Assembly: GCA_030686995.1 (NCBI GenBank)
Contig: CM060709.1
Span: forward strand, 18,629,360-18,693,359
Reading direction: 5' to 3'
Source: Artemisia argyi
Taxonomy: Eukaryota; Streptophyta; Magnoliopsida; Asterales; Asteraceae
DNA: 64,000 bases
Shown: positions 44,648-57,696 of the stretch, piece by piece
Numbering within the stretch: position 1 is the first letter of the stretch
How the letters are laid out: each line of letters begins with the position of its first letter
The notes under the pieces: generated by a model
The model's input: the letters and a program-made list of their open reading frames with translations, nothing else
What the model was told of the DNA's origin: nothing
The model's database searches: none
Program-made: the position numbers and the translations under genes

Positions 44648-47031
44648 CCCCCCCTCCCCTTGTTGCCGTGCATATCCAACACCAAAACCACTCCACACTT
44701 AGCTTATTTCCTTCAAATTTCTAGCAAGGTTCAAGTGCTCCTTCAAGGTAGAAACCCTAGTTTCTTTTAGGTTACCAAAACACTTCCATAACCTCATATA
44801 CTTGGTGATTTCTCTTGAGTTTGAATCCACTCAAGTCACCTCAACTTTTATCATCTCTCTTTCAAGATTACAAGAGTAGAAAGATTGCATGAAGTGAAGT
44901 GGGTTGAAGCAAGTCTATCAAAGTCCTATCCTTACTAGTTACTTCCTTTCTTTATTTGAAAGCCAAAAGTTGTAAGCCAAACCCTAACATGCTTCTTATT
45001 AAATATTCATGTTCATGTTATTTACATGTTATTCTTGCTATATTATGTCTTGTATGCATGTCCATGATGTATAAAAGTGAGCAAAACAAGTTATTGTAAT
45101 TGATTGTTAAGATAAGTTATTAAAACAAGTAATCTAGTGACTTTCTTGGTAAGACCTGATCAAAATGGTAAAATTATGATATTGGATCATTACATATTAC
45201 AGTAGAGGACTTAACAAGGAAACCATAGCAATTTGAACCACCTAAAACGAGTATACGAGTCAAAAGTTATGACGATTTGAAGTTACCAAAACTTTCCGGC
45301 AAAACTGCCTAAAATGTTTCTGTGACAGAATATAAAACACGCAAAAAGAGGCCTTTCTGGTCCGTTTCATGAAAAAGTTAATGCACGAAAGTTGTCCGGA
45401 ATCACGTTTTCTTCAAAAACTCAGGAGCACGTCTCTAGAAAATCAATAACGAATGAGATATTTCTCAGTTTCTTAACTGCTATTTACATATATATAAGTC
45501 ACTGTATATTGGTTATGTTCTAAAAGGAACAAGAGGTCTTATGACCTATAATCAAGACCACAACCATGGCTAGAGCCAAGGTTGAGTCTCATGACCATTG
45601 AACAAGGACCAAAGGTCATGGCAAGGCCGGCAAGGCCATGACGAAATGACCTTGTAAGCTTACTTAGGCGTAAACATGAAACAAGGAATTGGCGATAACT
45701 TGAACAAGCAATTTGGATCTACTTCACTTAAAGGAACCATGAGATATTACAAAGAAAAATGGTCATACAAGACTTATGAAACTTCCCCTAATAACAATCT
45801 TCATGTAAAAATAAACTTTCCTAAGTTTATTCAAATATCGGACATGTAACTTTTCGGATCAAAACTTATATCTATATATTTTATCAACTACTACAATAGT
45901 AGGGAGCCTCATGTGAGGAGTTCATTACGTAAGCCGTCGAGATAAGTTGTGGATTTACGAATTAAAATGTCCTGGCTCCTCGAACGCTTACTAACATGAC
46001 TTCTGAATTATGTCGGCCCGAACGGTAGTAAACGATATATAAAACATACATGTTTCATGAATCTTTTCTTTCAAAGACTTACACTATACATCATACCACA
46101 TCATGGACTAAATGCAAGATATTTATATAGGCACTTATTCATATTCTTTACTCCGATCCTAAGTCGCAACATTCTATTATAGGTTGCTCGTAGAAACCTA
46201 CACGATCCAACCATTACCTTCATTACTTGCTATCTTACTTAAGGTGAGTTCATAGCCCCACTTTACATTACTTCAATGTTTTACAAACCCTTGGGGGGAA
46301 TACATGCTACTTTTAAACCGAACACAATGCTTTGAAACTGTATGCTGCCTGATTGTTTTATTATTACTAAGTACCTACCTTGCCAATCCTAGGCCCCTGT
46401 CATGAACCATTTAATCACTAGTATTAGTGAGCGCGAGTATTGTGAATAGGCCTATTGGGATTGACGAATCCCATTTGTTTGAGCAGATTAGTTCAAACGA
46501 ATGCACTATATTTGAACATTAAGTATGACGGCAAAGTACTTACCGGGGCAACAAAACCGCCGATTGATATTGGTACCCGTTAACGTCTTGGTTGCATGAG
46601 CTTAGTATATAATAATAACTGTTTTGTTTTCTAACATAAGTATGAGTCTAATTAACTCATACTACCAACATATTGTGTTCAACCGTTAAACAAACTCTAT
46701 AAATATCACTCAACCTTTGTGTTGACCTCTTAAGCATGTATTTCAGGTCCATGATAATCAAGAATGAAGCGGAAGGGCACGTACTAAAGGAAGAAGGCTA
46801 TAAACTACTATGTCATTCGATAAAAACATCAAAGACTTTATATTGATGTATTTTGAAACATGGAACCTTTTTGGGACCTTACTATGTAAACTCTGATATA
46901 TTTGAATAAATATGAATGACAACTCTTTTTAATACGACTCGGTTAGACATCGTTTTCTATTATTATGACTGTTGTGCCGTCGAGTAACACCCAAGTTGAA
47001 TTCCGCTGCATCATGAATTGGGGGTGTTACA
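44648..47031 (+). repeat. Gypsy-1 5' LTR, downstream fragment
   Basis: Continues the LTR from the C-run and matches the 3' LTR to GGGGGTGTTACA with about 30 differences by eye, including a 9-bp GGCAAGGCC repeat-number change near 45625. Confidence 0.9.
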
Positions 47032-47034
47032 GAT

Positions 47035-47047
47035 TGGTACCAGAGCC
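47035..47047 (+). promoter_or_regulatory. Gypsy-1 primer-binding site
   Basis: TGGTACCAGAGCC three bases after the LTR. Confidence 0.85.
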
Positions 47048-47285
47048 ATGGTTATAGAGAAACGGGTCTAAGTGAGACCTAAACTATAACTACAATTACA
47101 AGCAAAAATATTTTTATAGCCTTCCGCTCTTCGTGCCTTCCATCCTCCAGAAGATTATGGACTTATTACACATGTTATGCTACATGAACATATTTGTATA
47201 TTGTTATATGCACATTGCCATAGTTTGAGCATTTTCCATAAACATTTGATTTATTTTTGACGTCATAATACTAATTGTAGACATC

Positions 47286-48210
47286 ATGTCCGCACCTCCA
47301 TCTTCCGACCTTCTTCTTGCTATGCCTGAGTATTTACCAATTCTTCCCGGACCCGATGATCCTTACTTTGAAGCAATTGACTACAACGATGAGGAAGAAC
47401 CTTACGAGGATCTAGACAATGAATTAGATTCGGACGAAGATCCTAAAATGGATATGGACATAAACATCGATGATTACGAAGAAGATCCTGAAATGGATAT
47501 TGACATCGAAGACATCGATGACATTGAGGAAGCAGAGGAACAAATAGTGGTGCCACATCTATCACCATTAACATCCCCACCTCCTGTTTCACCAAATTCA
47601 TCCGAATCTAACCGTACCACTCCAAGTTCCGAAGTCTACTTACCAAGTCGGCGGAACATCTACATCTACACATATGTTCGTGAACTCGGCTCAATACGAA
47701 ATTTACTCTTTGAAACAAGCCCTCAACCTAACCCAACTCAAAGTTCAAAGTATGGCAAGTCAAATGAACGACTATATATCCAAGGTAAATTCTGCCAAAA
47801 TGGATGCCATGAATGCTCGAGAAGACCTATATTGGTTTAAGCTTGACATGAGCTACGTGAAGAGTGACTTGACTCACGTTGGGGAAATAGTCTTAAATCC
47901 TTTGACCGGCTTGGATGACGTCAAAGATAGACTTACCTTGGTTGAGAGGGCCCGAGAACAAGATGCGGTACAAATTCACAAACTACTTAACCGCCTAAAT
48001 ACCGCAGAAATCCGGTTAGATGTTGCAAACTTTGACAGGTATCAACTTAAGAATGATTTGTGTGGAATGCAAACTCAAATGACTGCCATACAACAAAGGC
48101 TATACCAAAAGGATGTCAAAGAATACCGTCCCAATAAAAGTGTGGATGTGTTAGCAACACACGGAAATAATAATCCATCCGGACTACAACAACCTCCCAA
48201 CCGATGTTAG
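47286..48210 (+). pseudogene. Extra ORF between 5' LTR and gag of Gypsy-1: acidic N-terminus plus coiled coil
   Basis: Not part of standard gag-pol. The frame from the ATG at 47286 gives a strongly acidic stretch (DNELDSDEDPKMDMDINIDD and similar) and a Pro/Ser-rich linker. A frame change at about 47640-47690 moves into a second frame to 48210, whose product is rich in heptad-like Leu/Gln/Met patterns (KQALNLTQLKVQSMASQ, LLNRLNTAEIRL) typical of a coiled coil. Read with that one shift it would be a single protein of about 305 residues. Function unknown. Its place ahead of gag resembles the extra ORFs described in some plant LTR elements. I see no homologue by eye. Confidence 0.5.
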
Positions 48211-48492
48211 ACTAGTATTATAGTACTAGTTATCTTTTGTACTAATCCATGTAATAGCGATAGTAGAAACGTTGTAATTACTAAACTGAAAGTATCAGTT
48301 AGTAAGTTTTGAAGAAAGTTGTAATAGGTTTCGATTTTGTAAATCAATCAACGTTATATGAATAAAACTCTTGTTTTATATACTATCATGTGTTATGCCT
48401 TTAAGTTTCAACATTATTATCCTATCATTCTTATCAAATTGTGCTCATTTCACAACTCTCTAATTACAACGTATCTTTTGAACAATAGAATC
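48211..48492. other. Noncoding leader between the extra ORF and gag-pol
   Basis: The frame of gag is open from 48358, but I choose the ATG at 48493 (MAPKKKTPP), as in the Gypsy-2 gag start. Confidence 0.5.
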
Positions 48493-51400
48493 ATGGCGCC
48501 AAAGAAGAAGACACCACCAGCAATGACTCAAGCTGCCATTCGCAAACTAGTTAAGGACAGTGTCAACACAGCACTCACCACGGAACGAGCAGCCGTAGCT
48601 GCAGCAGCTGCCGAAGCCGCATCAGCTGCTGGTGCTGCAGATGCTACAGCTGCTGATGCTGCAGCAGCCGCTGAAGCCGCCACTGCTGCGGAAGCTGCTA
48701 TAGCTGCAGAAGCTGCAGAAGCTACCCGAATTGCCAGCCTTAACATTGGAGGACCAAACCCAACTATCCCTCCGGTGACAAATGTTGCTGCAGTACCAAA
48801 GGGTTGCTCATTCATTTCCTACTTGAAATGCGAACCCATAAAATTTAAGGGTACTGAAGGAGCTGTAGGTTTGACCCGCTGGTTTGAAAAAGCGGAGTCG
48901 GTATTTTTGGTCAGCAAATGTACTGAGAGTGATAAAGTTCAGTATGCCACGAGTACTCTATTGAATGAGGCATTAGCATGGTGGAATTCAATAGCTCAAC
49001 CAATGGGCATTGAAAATGCTTATAAGATTTCGTGGGATAATCTGAAGAAGATGATGATCAAGGAGTACTGCCCTCGCAGTGAAATGCAGAAGTTAGAGGT
49101 AGAATTCTGGGATCATACGGTTAGGGGAAATGACATCATAACCTATAACCGTCGATTCCAAGAATTGAGGATACTTTGTCCAACAATGGTTTCCACAAAA
49201 GAAAAATTGTTGGAAAGGTATATCTGGGGACTTCCATCAAGTATACAAGGGAATGTAACTTCAGCAAATCCCAAGGAACTTGATGAAGCTATGCGGATGT
49301 CTCGCAGCCTCATGGATCAAGTGGTATGTATGACAGAAACCCAAAAGCAAAACAACACCAACAACACCAACAACGCCAACAATACCAATAACACTAACAA
49401 CTCCAACTACCGTAACAACAACAACAAGAAGAACAACAACAACAAGCGACCATGGGATGGTAACCGTGGAAGTAACAATAACAACAACAACCAAACCCGA
49501 AACAACAACCATCACAATCAGCAGAACAAAAGACAAGAAGCCGCGACGGCTTATGTTGCTGCACCAGCCGGTGGTAAATACGTTGGTACTCTACCACAGT
49601 GTACCAAGTGCAACTACCATCATGAAGGTCCCTGCTCGGCCAAATGCAACAAGTGCCAAAAGCCCGGACATCTTGCCAAGGATTGTAGAGGCAAGGGTGT
49701 GGCTACTAGGGCGAACACTCAGCCAATAGTTACATGTTTTGGGTGTGGTGAAAGGGGACACTTCAAGAACAATTGTCCACGAAACCAAGGACCACAAGGC
49801 AGAGGTGCTCACGGTAGAGCCTATGTCATGGGAAATGGAGAACCACACCAAGACCCGAATGTGGTTACCGGTACGTTCTTACTTAATAACATTATTGTTA
49901 AAGTCTTATTCGATTCTGGTGCTGATATGAGCTTTATATCTACTAGAATTGCGCCTTTACTTGATATTCCATCAATCACTTTAACCACTAGTTATAGTAT
50001 TGAACTAGCTACCGGTGACTTAGTAAATACTAATACCGTAATCCCAAACTGTACCCTTAATCTCTTAGACCACCCCTTTAACATCAATCTTATGCCAATC
50101 GAACATGGAAGTTTCGATGTTGTCATTGGCATGGATTGGTTGTCTAAACATAAAGCTAACATCATTTGTGGTGAAAGTGTTGTGCACATTCCATGTGACA
50201 ATGAAACCTTGATCATTCGTGGTGATCAAAGTGGAACTCGAATAAACATCGTCTCATGTATCAAAACCATGAAGTACATTGAGAAAGGATGTTATGCTTT
50301 CTTAGCCCACGTAACAGAAAAGAAATCTGATGAAAAACGTCTCGAAGATGTTCCTATTGCCCGTGAGTTTCCTGAAGTCTTTCCAGAAGATTTACCCGGA
50401 CTACCACCAAATCGTCAAATAGAATTCAGAATTGATTTAATACCAGGAGCGGCGCCAGTTGCCCGCGCACCATACCGGCTAGCACCTTCAGAGATGCAAG
50501 AGCTATCAAATCAATTACAAGAACTTTCGGACAAGGGATTTATTCGACCCAGTTCCTCACCTTGGGGAGCTCCAGTTTTCTTCGTGAAAAAGAAAGATGG
50601 GTCATTACGAATGTGTATTGACTATCATGAACTAAACAAATTAACCATAAAGAACCGATACCCACTACCAAGAATTGATGATTTATTCGATCAATTGCAA
50701 GGTTCAACCTATTACTCAAAAATTGACCTACGGTCAGGTTACCATCAAGTTAGAGTTTGTGATGAAGACATTCCAAAAACAGCCTTTAGGACACGATATG
50801 GTGACCATGAATTCCAAGTGATGCCATTTGGGTTAACTAATGCACCGGCAGTATTCATGGATCTCATGAATCGAGTGTGTAAGCCATATTTGGACAAATT
50901 TGTGATCGTATTCATAGACGATATTCTCACATATTCCAAAAACGAAGAGGAACACAAAGAACACCTGAGAAAAATTTTAGGACTACTCAAGGAAGAGAAA
51001 TTGTATGCAAAGTTTTCCAAATGTGAATTTTGGATTCAATCAGTACAATTCCTTGGGCATGTGATTGACAAGACCGGTTTACATGTCGATCCCGCTAAAA
51101 TTGAAGCTATCAAAAATTGGCCAACACCTACCACACCTACAGAAATTCGTCAATTTCTGGGTCTAGCCGGGTATTACCGAAGGTTTATTGAAGGATTTTC
51201 CTCAATAGCAAAATCTTTGACCAAGTTAACTCAGAAAAACAAGAAATACGTGTGGGATGAAGACGAAGAAAAAGCTTTCCAAACCCTCAAACAGAAACTT
51301 TGTAGTGCTCCTATCCTAGCATTGCCAGATGGGATCGAAGATTTTGTAGTCTACTGTGATGCATCGCACCAAGGTTTAGGTGCCGTGTTGATGCAACGTG

Positions 51401-53200
51401 ATAAAGTCATGGCTTATGCTTCAAGACAACTCAAGGTTCATGAGGAAAATTACACCACTCATGACTTAAAGTTAGGAGCTGTGGTCTTTGCACTAAAAAT
51501 CTGGAGACACTATCTATACGGTACTAGATGTACTGTGTACACCGATCATAAAAGTCTACAACACATTTTGAACCAAAAAGAACTAAAATGAGACAACGTC
51601 GTTGGTTGGAATTACTAAGTGATTATGACTGCGACATTCGTTACCACCCAAGAAAGGCAAACGTAGTAGCCGACGCCCTGAGCCGAAAGGAACGTGTTAA
51701 ACCACTACGAGTCCGAGCCTTAGTTTTAACCATAAATTCAAACTTTCCTACTCAAATCCTTCACGCTCAAGCTGAGGCGGTGAAACAAGAAGACATCCAA
51801 AAGAAAAGTTGGATGGCATGATACAAAAGAAATTCGAAACCCGTTCAGATGGAACTCTATGCTTCCAAGGTTGAAGTTGGTTACCACTTTATGGTGGCCT
51901 ACGAGACTTGATCATGCATGAATCTCACAAGTCCAAATACTCCATACATCCAGGATCTGATAAGATGTATCATGACCTTAAACTACTCTATTGGTGGCCG
52001 AACATGAAGGCCGATATTGCAACATACGTTGGCAAATGTCTTACATGTTCCAAAGTAAAAGCCGAACATCAAAAACCATCCGGTCCATTGCAACAACCAG
52101 AGATTCCTATGTGGAAATGGGAAAGAATTACTATGGACTTCATTACCAAGCTCCCAAAGACATCAAGCGGTTATGACTCCATCTAGGTCATAGTTGATCG
52201 TCTCACAAAATCTGCACACTTTATACCAATCAAAGAGACTTACAAAATGGAACAACTAACCAGACTGTACGTCAAAGAAATAGTCTCAAGACATGGTGCA
52301 CCAATATCCATCATATCCGACAGAGATGGTAGATTTACTTCCAATTTCTGGCAGTCACTCCAAGACGCCTTTGGAACAAATCTAGACATGAGTACAGCGT
52401 ACCATCCTCAGACCGATGGTTAGAGTGAACGAACCATTCAAACACTTGAAGACATGCTTCGAGCTTGCATAATAGACTTTGGAAAAGGATGGGATACTCA
52501 TCTACCATTAGTCGAATTTTCCTACAACAACAGCTATCATGCAAGTATTAAAGCAGCTCCATTTGAAGCACTTTTTGGTCGAAAGTGTCGTTCACCTGCT
52601 TGTTGGGCTGAAGTGGGAGAAGTTCAACTCACTAGACCAGAACTCATTCGAGAAACAACAGATAAGATTGTACAAATCAGAAGTCGACTACAAGCCGCAA
52701 GAGATCGACAGAAAAGTTATGCCGACACACGACGCAGACCCCTAGAATTCCAAGTCGGAGATAGGGTTATGCTAAAGCTATCGCCTTGGAAAGGCTTGAT
52801 ATGATTCGGTAAACGAGGAAAACTAAACCCAAGATACATCGGACCATTCAAAATCCTAGCCAGGGTTGGCCCTGTGGCATACAGACTTGAGCTTCCATCA
52901 GAACTTAGTAGTGTACACCCGACTTTCCATGTATCTAACCTAAAGAAATGCTTGTCAGATGAATCACTCGTGATTCCACTCGATGAAATTCAACTCAATG
53001 ACAATCTTCAATTTATTGAGGAACCCGTAGAAATCATGGACTGAGAGGTCAAACAACTCAAGCAAAGCCGTATTCCAATTGTCAAAGTTTGTTGGAACTC
53101 AGGACGTGGTCCTGAATACACATGGGAACGAGAGGACCAGATACGTAAGAAATACCCACATCTTTTTACCAACGAAGCTTCTACTCCAAACGCAAATTGA
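48493..53200 (+). pseudogene. Gypsy-1 gag-pol polyprotein, broken in the pol part
   Basis: Order of parts: an Ala/Glu-rich N-terminus (about residues 35-80), the gag domain ([12 protein letters not shown]), an Asn-rich linker, two CX2CX4HX4C knuckles ([28 protein letters not shown]), protease [11 protein letters not shown], reverse transcriptase with FIDD, RNase H ([13 protein letters not shown]), integrase (zinc-binding [12 protein letters not shown]...CLTC; core DFITKL and [10 protein letters not shown]), and a C-terminal chromodomain-like piece ending WNSGRGPEYTWERED. This order and the C-terminus fit the Tekay branch of chromoviruses. Breaks: the frame stop at 51589-51591, a frame change in 51790-51910, and stops at about 52184, 52422, 52801 and 53041. 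It is inactive. Confidence 0.85.
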
Positions 53201-53221
53201 TCTCCGGGACGGAGCTCTCAT

Positions 53222-53234
53222 ATGGGGTGGAGAC
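53222..53234 (+). promoter_or_regulatory. Gypsy-1 polypurine tract
   Basis: ATGGGGTGGAGAC directly before the 3' LTR. Confidence 0.75.
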
Positions 53235-56200
53235 TGTAACAATTCGCAATTTCAGGTTAATTACTATTCCCGGAAAATTTACTATTCACTTTTACTATTC
53301 ATTTTACTATTCACTTTTACTATTCATTTTTCCCGAAATTTTCCCGAAAGTTGATTTTTATTTCATATTCTCGAGTGATAAATCATTTCCATGGCAAATT
53401 AAATGTTTGACTTTCGTCAGTTCATTTTCGTGAAAGTTATTAAGGAATTACACGTTTTAGGGTAAAACGTCATTCAGAAATTCTACGCACAACAAAATTC
53501 GACCCCTTTAAGTGACCCCACATCAGAAAAATGTTTGACACACTCATGATTTATTTGAGAATAAATCATGACTGGGAAAAACATGACCAAAAATAAACCT
53601 CGGCCGTGAAAAACTGGAATTTTCAGTTTTAAGCGTTTTTACTCAGCCGTAACCTTAGCCTATACCTGCACCGCATTTCTAAGATGATTTAAGTTTTCAA
53701 CTTATTATAATAAGTCAACATATTTTTCCCTCCTCCTTTGACCAAAAATCATTCCTTGATTTTATAAGTCATTCCTTGATTTTTAGGCTTACGGTTTAAT
53801 GTCTAAAAGACATTTAATACTAACCGACACTAGACTGAGCCCAGTCTAGACATTATAAGTCATTTTAAATCATTTATAACCTATTAGAAAAGTAACATTT
53901 TACTTTTCTCAATTTTACGCAATATTCGTACATTTTACGTATTACGCGTTTTAGACCCGTGTTTCCAGTTTTAGCAGGGTTTTACCACCCAAATGGAACC
54001 TACCACTCATTTTATATTTTATTATGGAACATATGGACATGTTTAACAATACTTTCAAGTTCTATAATTTTACGACACCCGGTTTTACGTTTTGAGGCCT
54101 AATCATTTACGGTTGGCATTTCCTGGAGTCAAATCTCATCCTAATACTTAGGATATTACCAAGCCAAGCACACCTCACCCCCTAGCCTTGTGAACCGCCA
54201 ATAGGGGGGGGAGTCACCCCATGGTGTGGCTTGATCTTGTGCTAAATACCTTGGATGAGTTACATGTGTTGAAGCTTGTTAGGAAAGCTTTGACAAAGTC
54301 TATTTTGTAACCTCCTCAAAGACCTATATAAGCCCCCCCCTCCCCTTGTTGCCGTGCATATCCAACACCAAAACCACTCCACACTTAGCTTATTTCCTTC
54401 TAATTTCTAGCAAGCTTCAAGTGCTCCTTCAAGGTAGAAACCCTAGTTTCTTTTAGGTTACCAAAACACTTCCATAACCTCATATACTTGGTGATTTCTC
54501 TTGAGTTTGAATCCACTCAAGTCACCTCAACTTTCATCATCTCTCTTTCAAGATTACAAGAGTAGAAAGATTGCATGAAGTGAAGTGGGTTGAAGCAAGT
54601 CTATCAAAGTCCTATCCTTACTAGTTACTTCCTTTCTTTATTTGAAAGCCAAAAGTTGTAAGCCAAACCCTAACATGCTTCTTATTAAATAATCATGTTC
54701 ATGTTATTTACATGTTATTCTTGCTATATTATGTCTTGTATGCATATCCATGATGTATAAAAGTGAGCAAAACAAGTTATTGTAATTGATTGTTAAGATA
54801 AGTTATTAAAACAAGTAAACTAGTGACTTTCTTGGTAAGACCTGATCAAAATGGTAAAATTATGATATTGGATCATTACATATTACAGTAGAGGACTTAA
54901 CAAGGAAACCATAGCAATTTGAACCACCTAAAACGAGTATACGAGTCAAAAGTTATGGCGATTTGAAGTTACCAAAACTTTCCGGCAAAACTGCCTAAAA
55001 TGTTTCTGTGACAGAATATAAAACACGCAAAAAGAAGCCTTTCTGGTCCATTTCATGAAAAAGTTAAAGCACGAAAGTTGTCCAGAATCACGTTTTCTTC
55101 AAAAACTCAGGAGCACGTCTCCAGAAAATCAATAACGATTGAGATATTTCTCAGTTTCTTAACAGCTATTTACATATATATAAGTCACTATATATTGGTT
55201 ATGTTTTAAAAGGAACAAGAGGTCTTATGACCTATATTCAAGATCACAACCATGGCTAGAGCCAAGGTTGAGTCTCATGACCATTGAACAAGGACCAAAG
55301 GTCATGGCAAGGCCATGACGAAATGACCATGTAAGCTTACTTAGGCGTAAACATGAAACAAGGAATTGGCGATAACTTGAACAAGCAATTTGGATCTACT
55401 TCACTTAAAGGAACCATGAGATATTACAAAGAAAAATGGTCATACAAGACTTATGAAACTTCCCCTTATAACAATCTTCATGTAAAAATAAACTTTCCTA
55501 AGTTTATTCAAATATCGGACATGTAACTTTTCGGATCAAAACTTATATCTATATATTTTATCAACTACTACAATAGTAGGGAGCCTCATGTGAGGAGTTC
55601 ATTATGTAAGCCGTCGAGATAAGTTGTGGATTTACGAATTAAAGTGTCCTGGCTCCTTGAACGCTTACTAACATGACTTCTGAATTATGTCGGCCCGAAC
55701 GGTAGTAAACGATATATAAAACATACATGTTTCATGAATCTTTTCTTTCAAAGACTTACACTATACATCATACCACATCATGGACTAAATGCAAGATATT
55801 TATATAGGCACTTATTCATATTCTTTACTCCGATCCTAAGTCGCAACATTCTATTATAGGTTGCTCGTAGAAACCTACACGATCCAACCATTACCTTCAT
55901 TACTTGCTATCTTACTTAAGGTGAGTTCATAGCCCTACTTTACATTACTTCAATGTTTTACAAACCCTTGGGGGGAATACATGCTACTTTTAAACCGAAC
56001 ACAATGCTTTGAAACTGTATGCTGCCTGATTGTTTTATTATTAATAAGTACCTACCTTGCCAATCCTAGGCCCCTGTCATGAACCATTTAATCACTAGTA
56101 TTAGTGAGCGTGAGTATTGTGAATAGGCCTATTGGGATTGACGAATCCCATTTGTTTGAGCAGATTAGTTCAAACGAATGCACTATATTTGAACATTAAG

Positions 56201-56708
56201 TATGACGGCAAAGTACTTACCGGGGCAACAAAACCGCCGATTGATATTGGTACCCGTTAACGTCTTGGTTGCATGAGCTTAGTATATAATAATAACTGTT
56301 TTGTTTTCTAACATAAGTATGAGTCTAATTAACTCATACTACCAACATATTGTGTTCAACCGTTAAACAAACTCTATGAATATCACTCAACCTTTGTGTT
56401 GACCTCTTAAGCATGTATTTCAGGTCCATGATAATCAAGAATGGAGCGGAAGGGCACGTACTAAAGGAAGAAGGCTATAAACTACTATGTCATTCGATAA
56501 AAACATCAAAGACTTTATATTGATGTATTTTGAAACATGGAACCTTTTTGGGACCTTACTATGTAAACTCTGATATATTTGAATAAATATGAATGACAAC
56601 TCTTTTTAATGCGACTCGGTTAGAGATCGTTTTCTATTATTATGACTGTTGTGCCGTCGAGTAACACCCAAGTTGAATTTCGCTGCATCATGAATTGGGG
56701 GTGTTACA
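53235..56708 (+). repeat. Gypsy-1 3' LTR (3474 bp, complete)
   Basis: TGTAACAATTCG to GGGGGTGTTACA. It starts with an array of ACTATTCA units and has TATA (CCTATATAAG) at about 54324-54333 just before a C-run, the counterpart of the Athila insertion site. Confidence 0.9.
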
Positions 56709-57246
56709 AATGTACATACATAAGGACTAATATGGAGAATTGCATATATACCATAATCGTTAAAACAAAAAAATATGTTCATTAAAAGATAAAACCTCAT
56801 GTCAACCAACCTGTTCTTTGCTAACACTTAAATGAAGTGATAAGACCATGGTCTGCAAATGCAAATAGTGAGGAGCTTGGTATAGTTGATATAACTTATA
56901 GATGGGATGATTTGGAAGTTATATGTAACGGGCCAAATTGGTAAAATAAAGAAAAAATAGTTTAGAAACAAATGGGAGCTAGGCACCTGAAAGTCGCTCC
57001 AAATGTATCTCTTGAGTATAAACCTCTATTTACTTGTAATCATCATATTCAATACACTATTTATTTCTATTCAAAGATTAGTAACATTTAGGACAAAAGT
57101 CTTTCATGTCAAACCCACTGGATCCGTACAAAAATGACCGTTTCCCAATCCCATTATTCATCCTATCAAACCCGCCCCCGGTAATGCTACCTCCAAATAA
57201 TATTCATGGTAGTTTAGAAAACAGAAAGAAAAATAATGAAACTCAC
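56709..57246. other. Noncoding flank to the right of Gypsy-1
   Basis: AT-rich, no ORF of interest. Continues the locus interrupted at 26348. Confidence 0.4.
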
Positions 57247-57455
57247 GTGTTCTTTGGATCACTACCAGCGATAATGCACCACTCTTCATGTTCCAAGGCA
57301 GGGTAGTTGAGCTTTAGAGGCATACTGCCGACAAGATCGTCCCACTTAGATTCCATCAGATTCAATATCACATTGTTTTGTTTAGGGGTGCTTAAAGAGG
57401 AAACCATTGACAAAAAATTCACAAGTGTAAAAAATCTCAAATCCATATGTGCTGG
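57247..57455 (-). pseudogene. Exon-like fragment of an unidentified gene, right of the nest
   Basis: On the minus strand CTACAG| opens a 209-bp frame that closes at AACAC|GTGAGTTTC, a consensus donor. It reads [18 protein letters not shown] and [19 protein letters not shown]. No family recognised. It has the same strand as the pieces at 25670-25987, which would lie downstream of it if the nest were removed. Confidence 0.4.
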
Positions 57456-57696
57456 CTGTAGATTGCCGATCATGTAACCTCCCTCTCCCGAGATCCAATA
57501 TCACCAGTAATCGTGCTGTGTACCACAATGCTACAATAAGTCAACAATAGTTTCAACAACCATAATACCAACATATATAAACAAAAACATTTAAATCTTT
57601 ACCATAATCAACGGGTGAAACACGAACTATAGCCGATTAACCAAAATCCGGGTCTAAAACCTCTTCAACTTTTATACCATCAAGTGGAGCAGTTCT
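57456..57696. other. Unassigned stretch before the Tat-type element
   Basis: No gene recognised. Confidence 0.4.

Larger units (their letters stand above)
26349..56708 (+). mobile_element. Ty3/gypsy chromovirus, Tekay-like ('Gypsy-1'), carrying nested insertions
   Basis: The 3' LTR is 53235-56708 (3474 bp, TGTAACAATTCG to GGGGGTGTTACA). The 5' LTR survives as 26349-26786 plus 44648-47031. Its first 679 bp are missing and an Athila-like element is inserted in it. PBS at 47035-47047, an extra ORF at 47286-48210, a single gag-pol frame from 48493 and a PPT at 53222-53234 follow in order. Because the left terminus is deleted, target duplication cannot be checked. Pol has several stops, so this copy is dead. 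Confidence 0.85.

Noticed and set aside
48528..48815. Minus-strand Ala/Ser-rich frame opposite the Gypsy-1 gag N-terminus
   Set aside because: Antisense of GCT/GCA alanine codons, with no domain.
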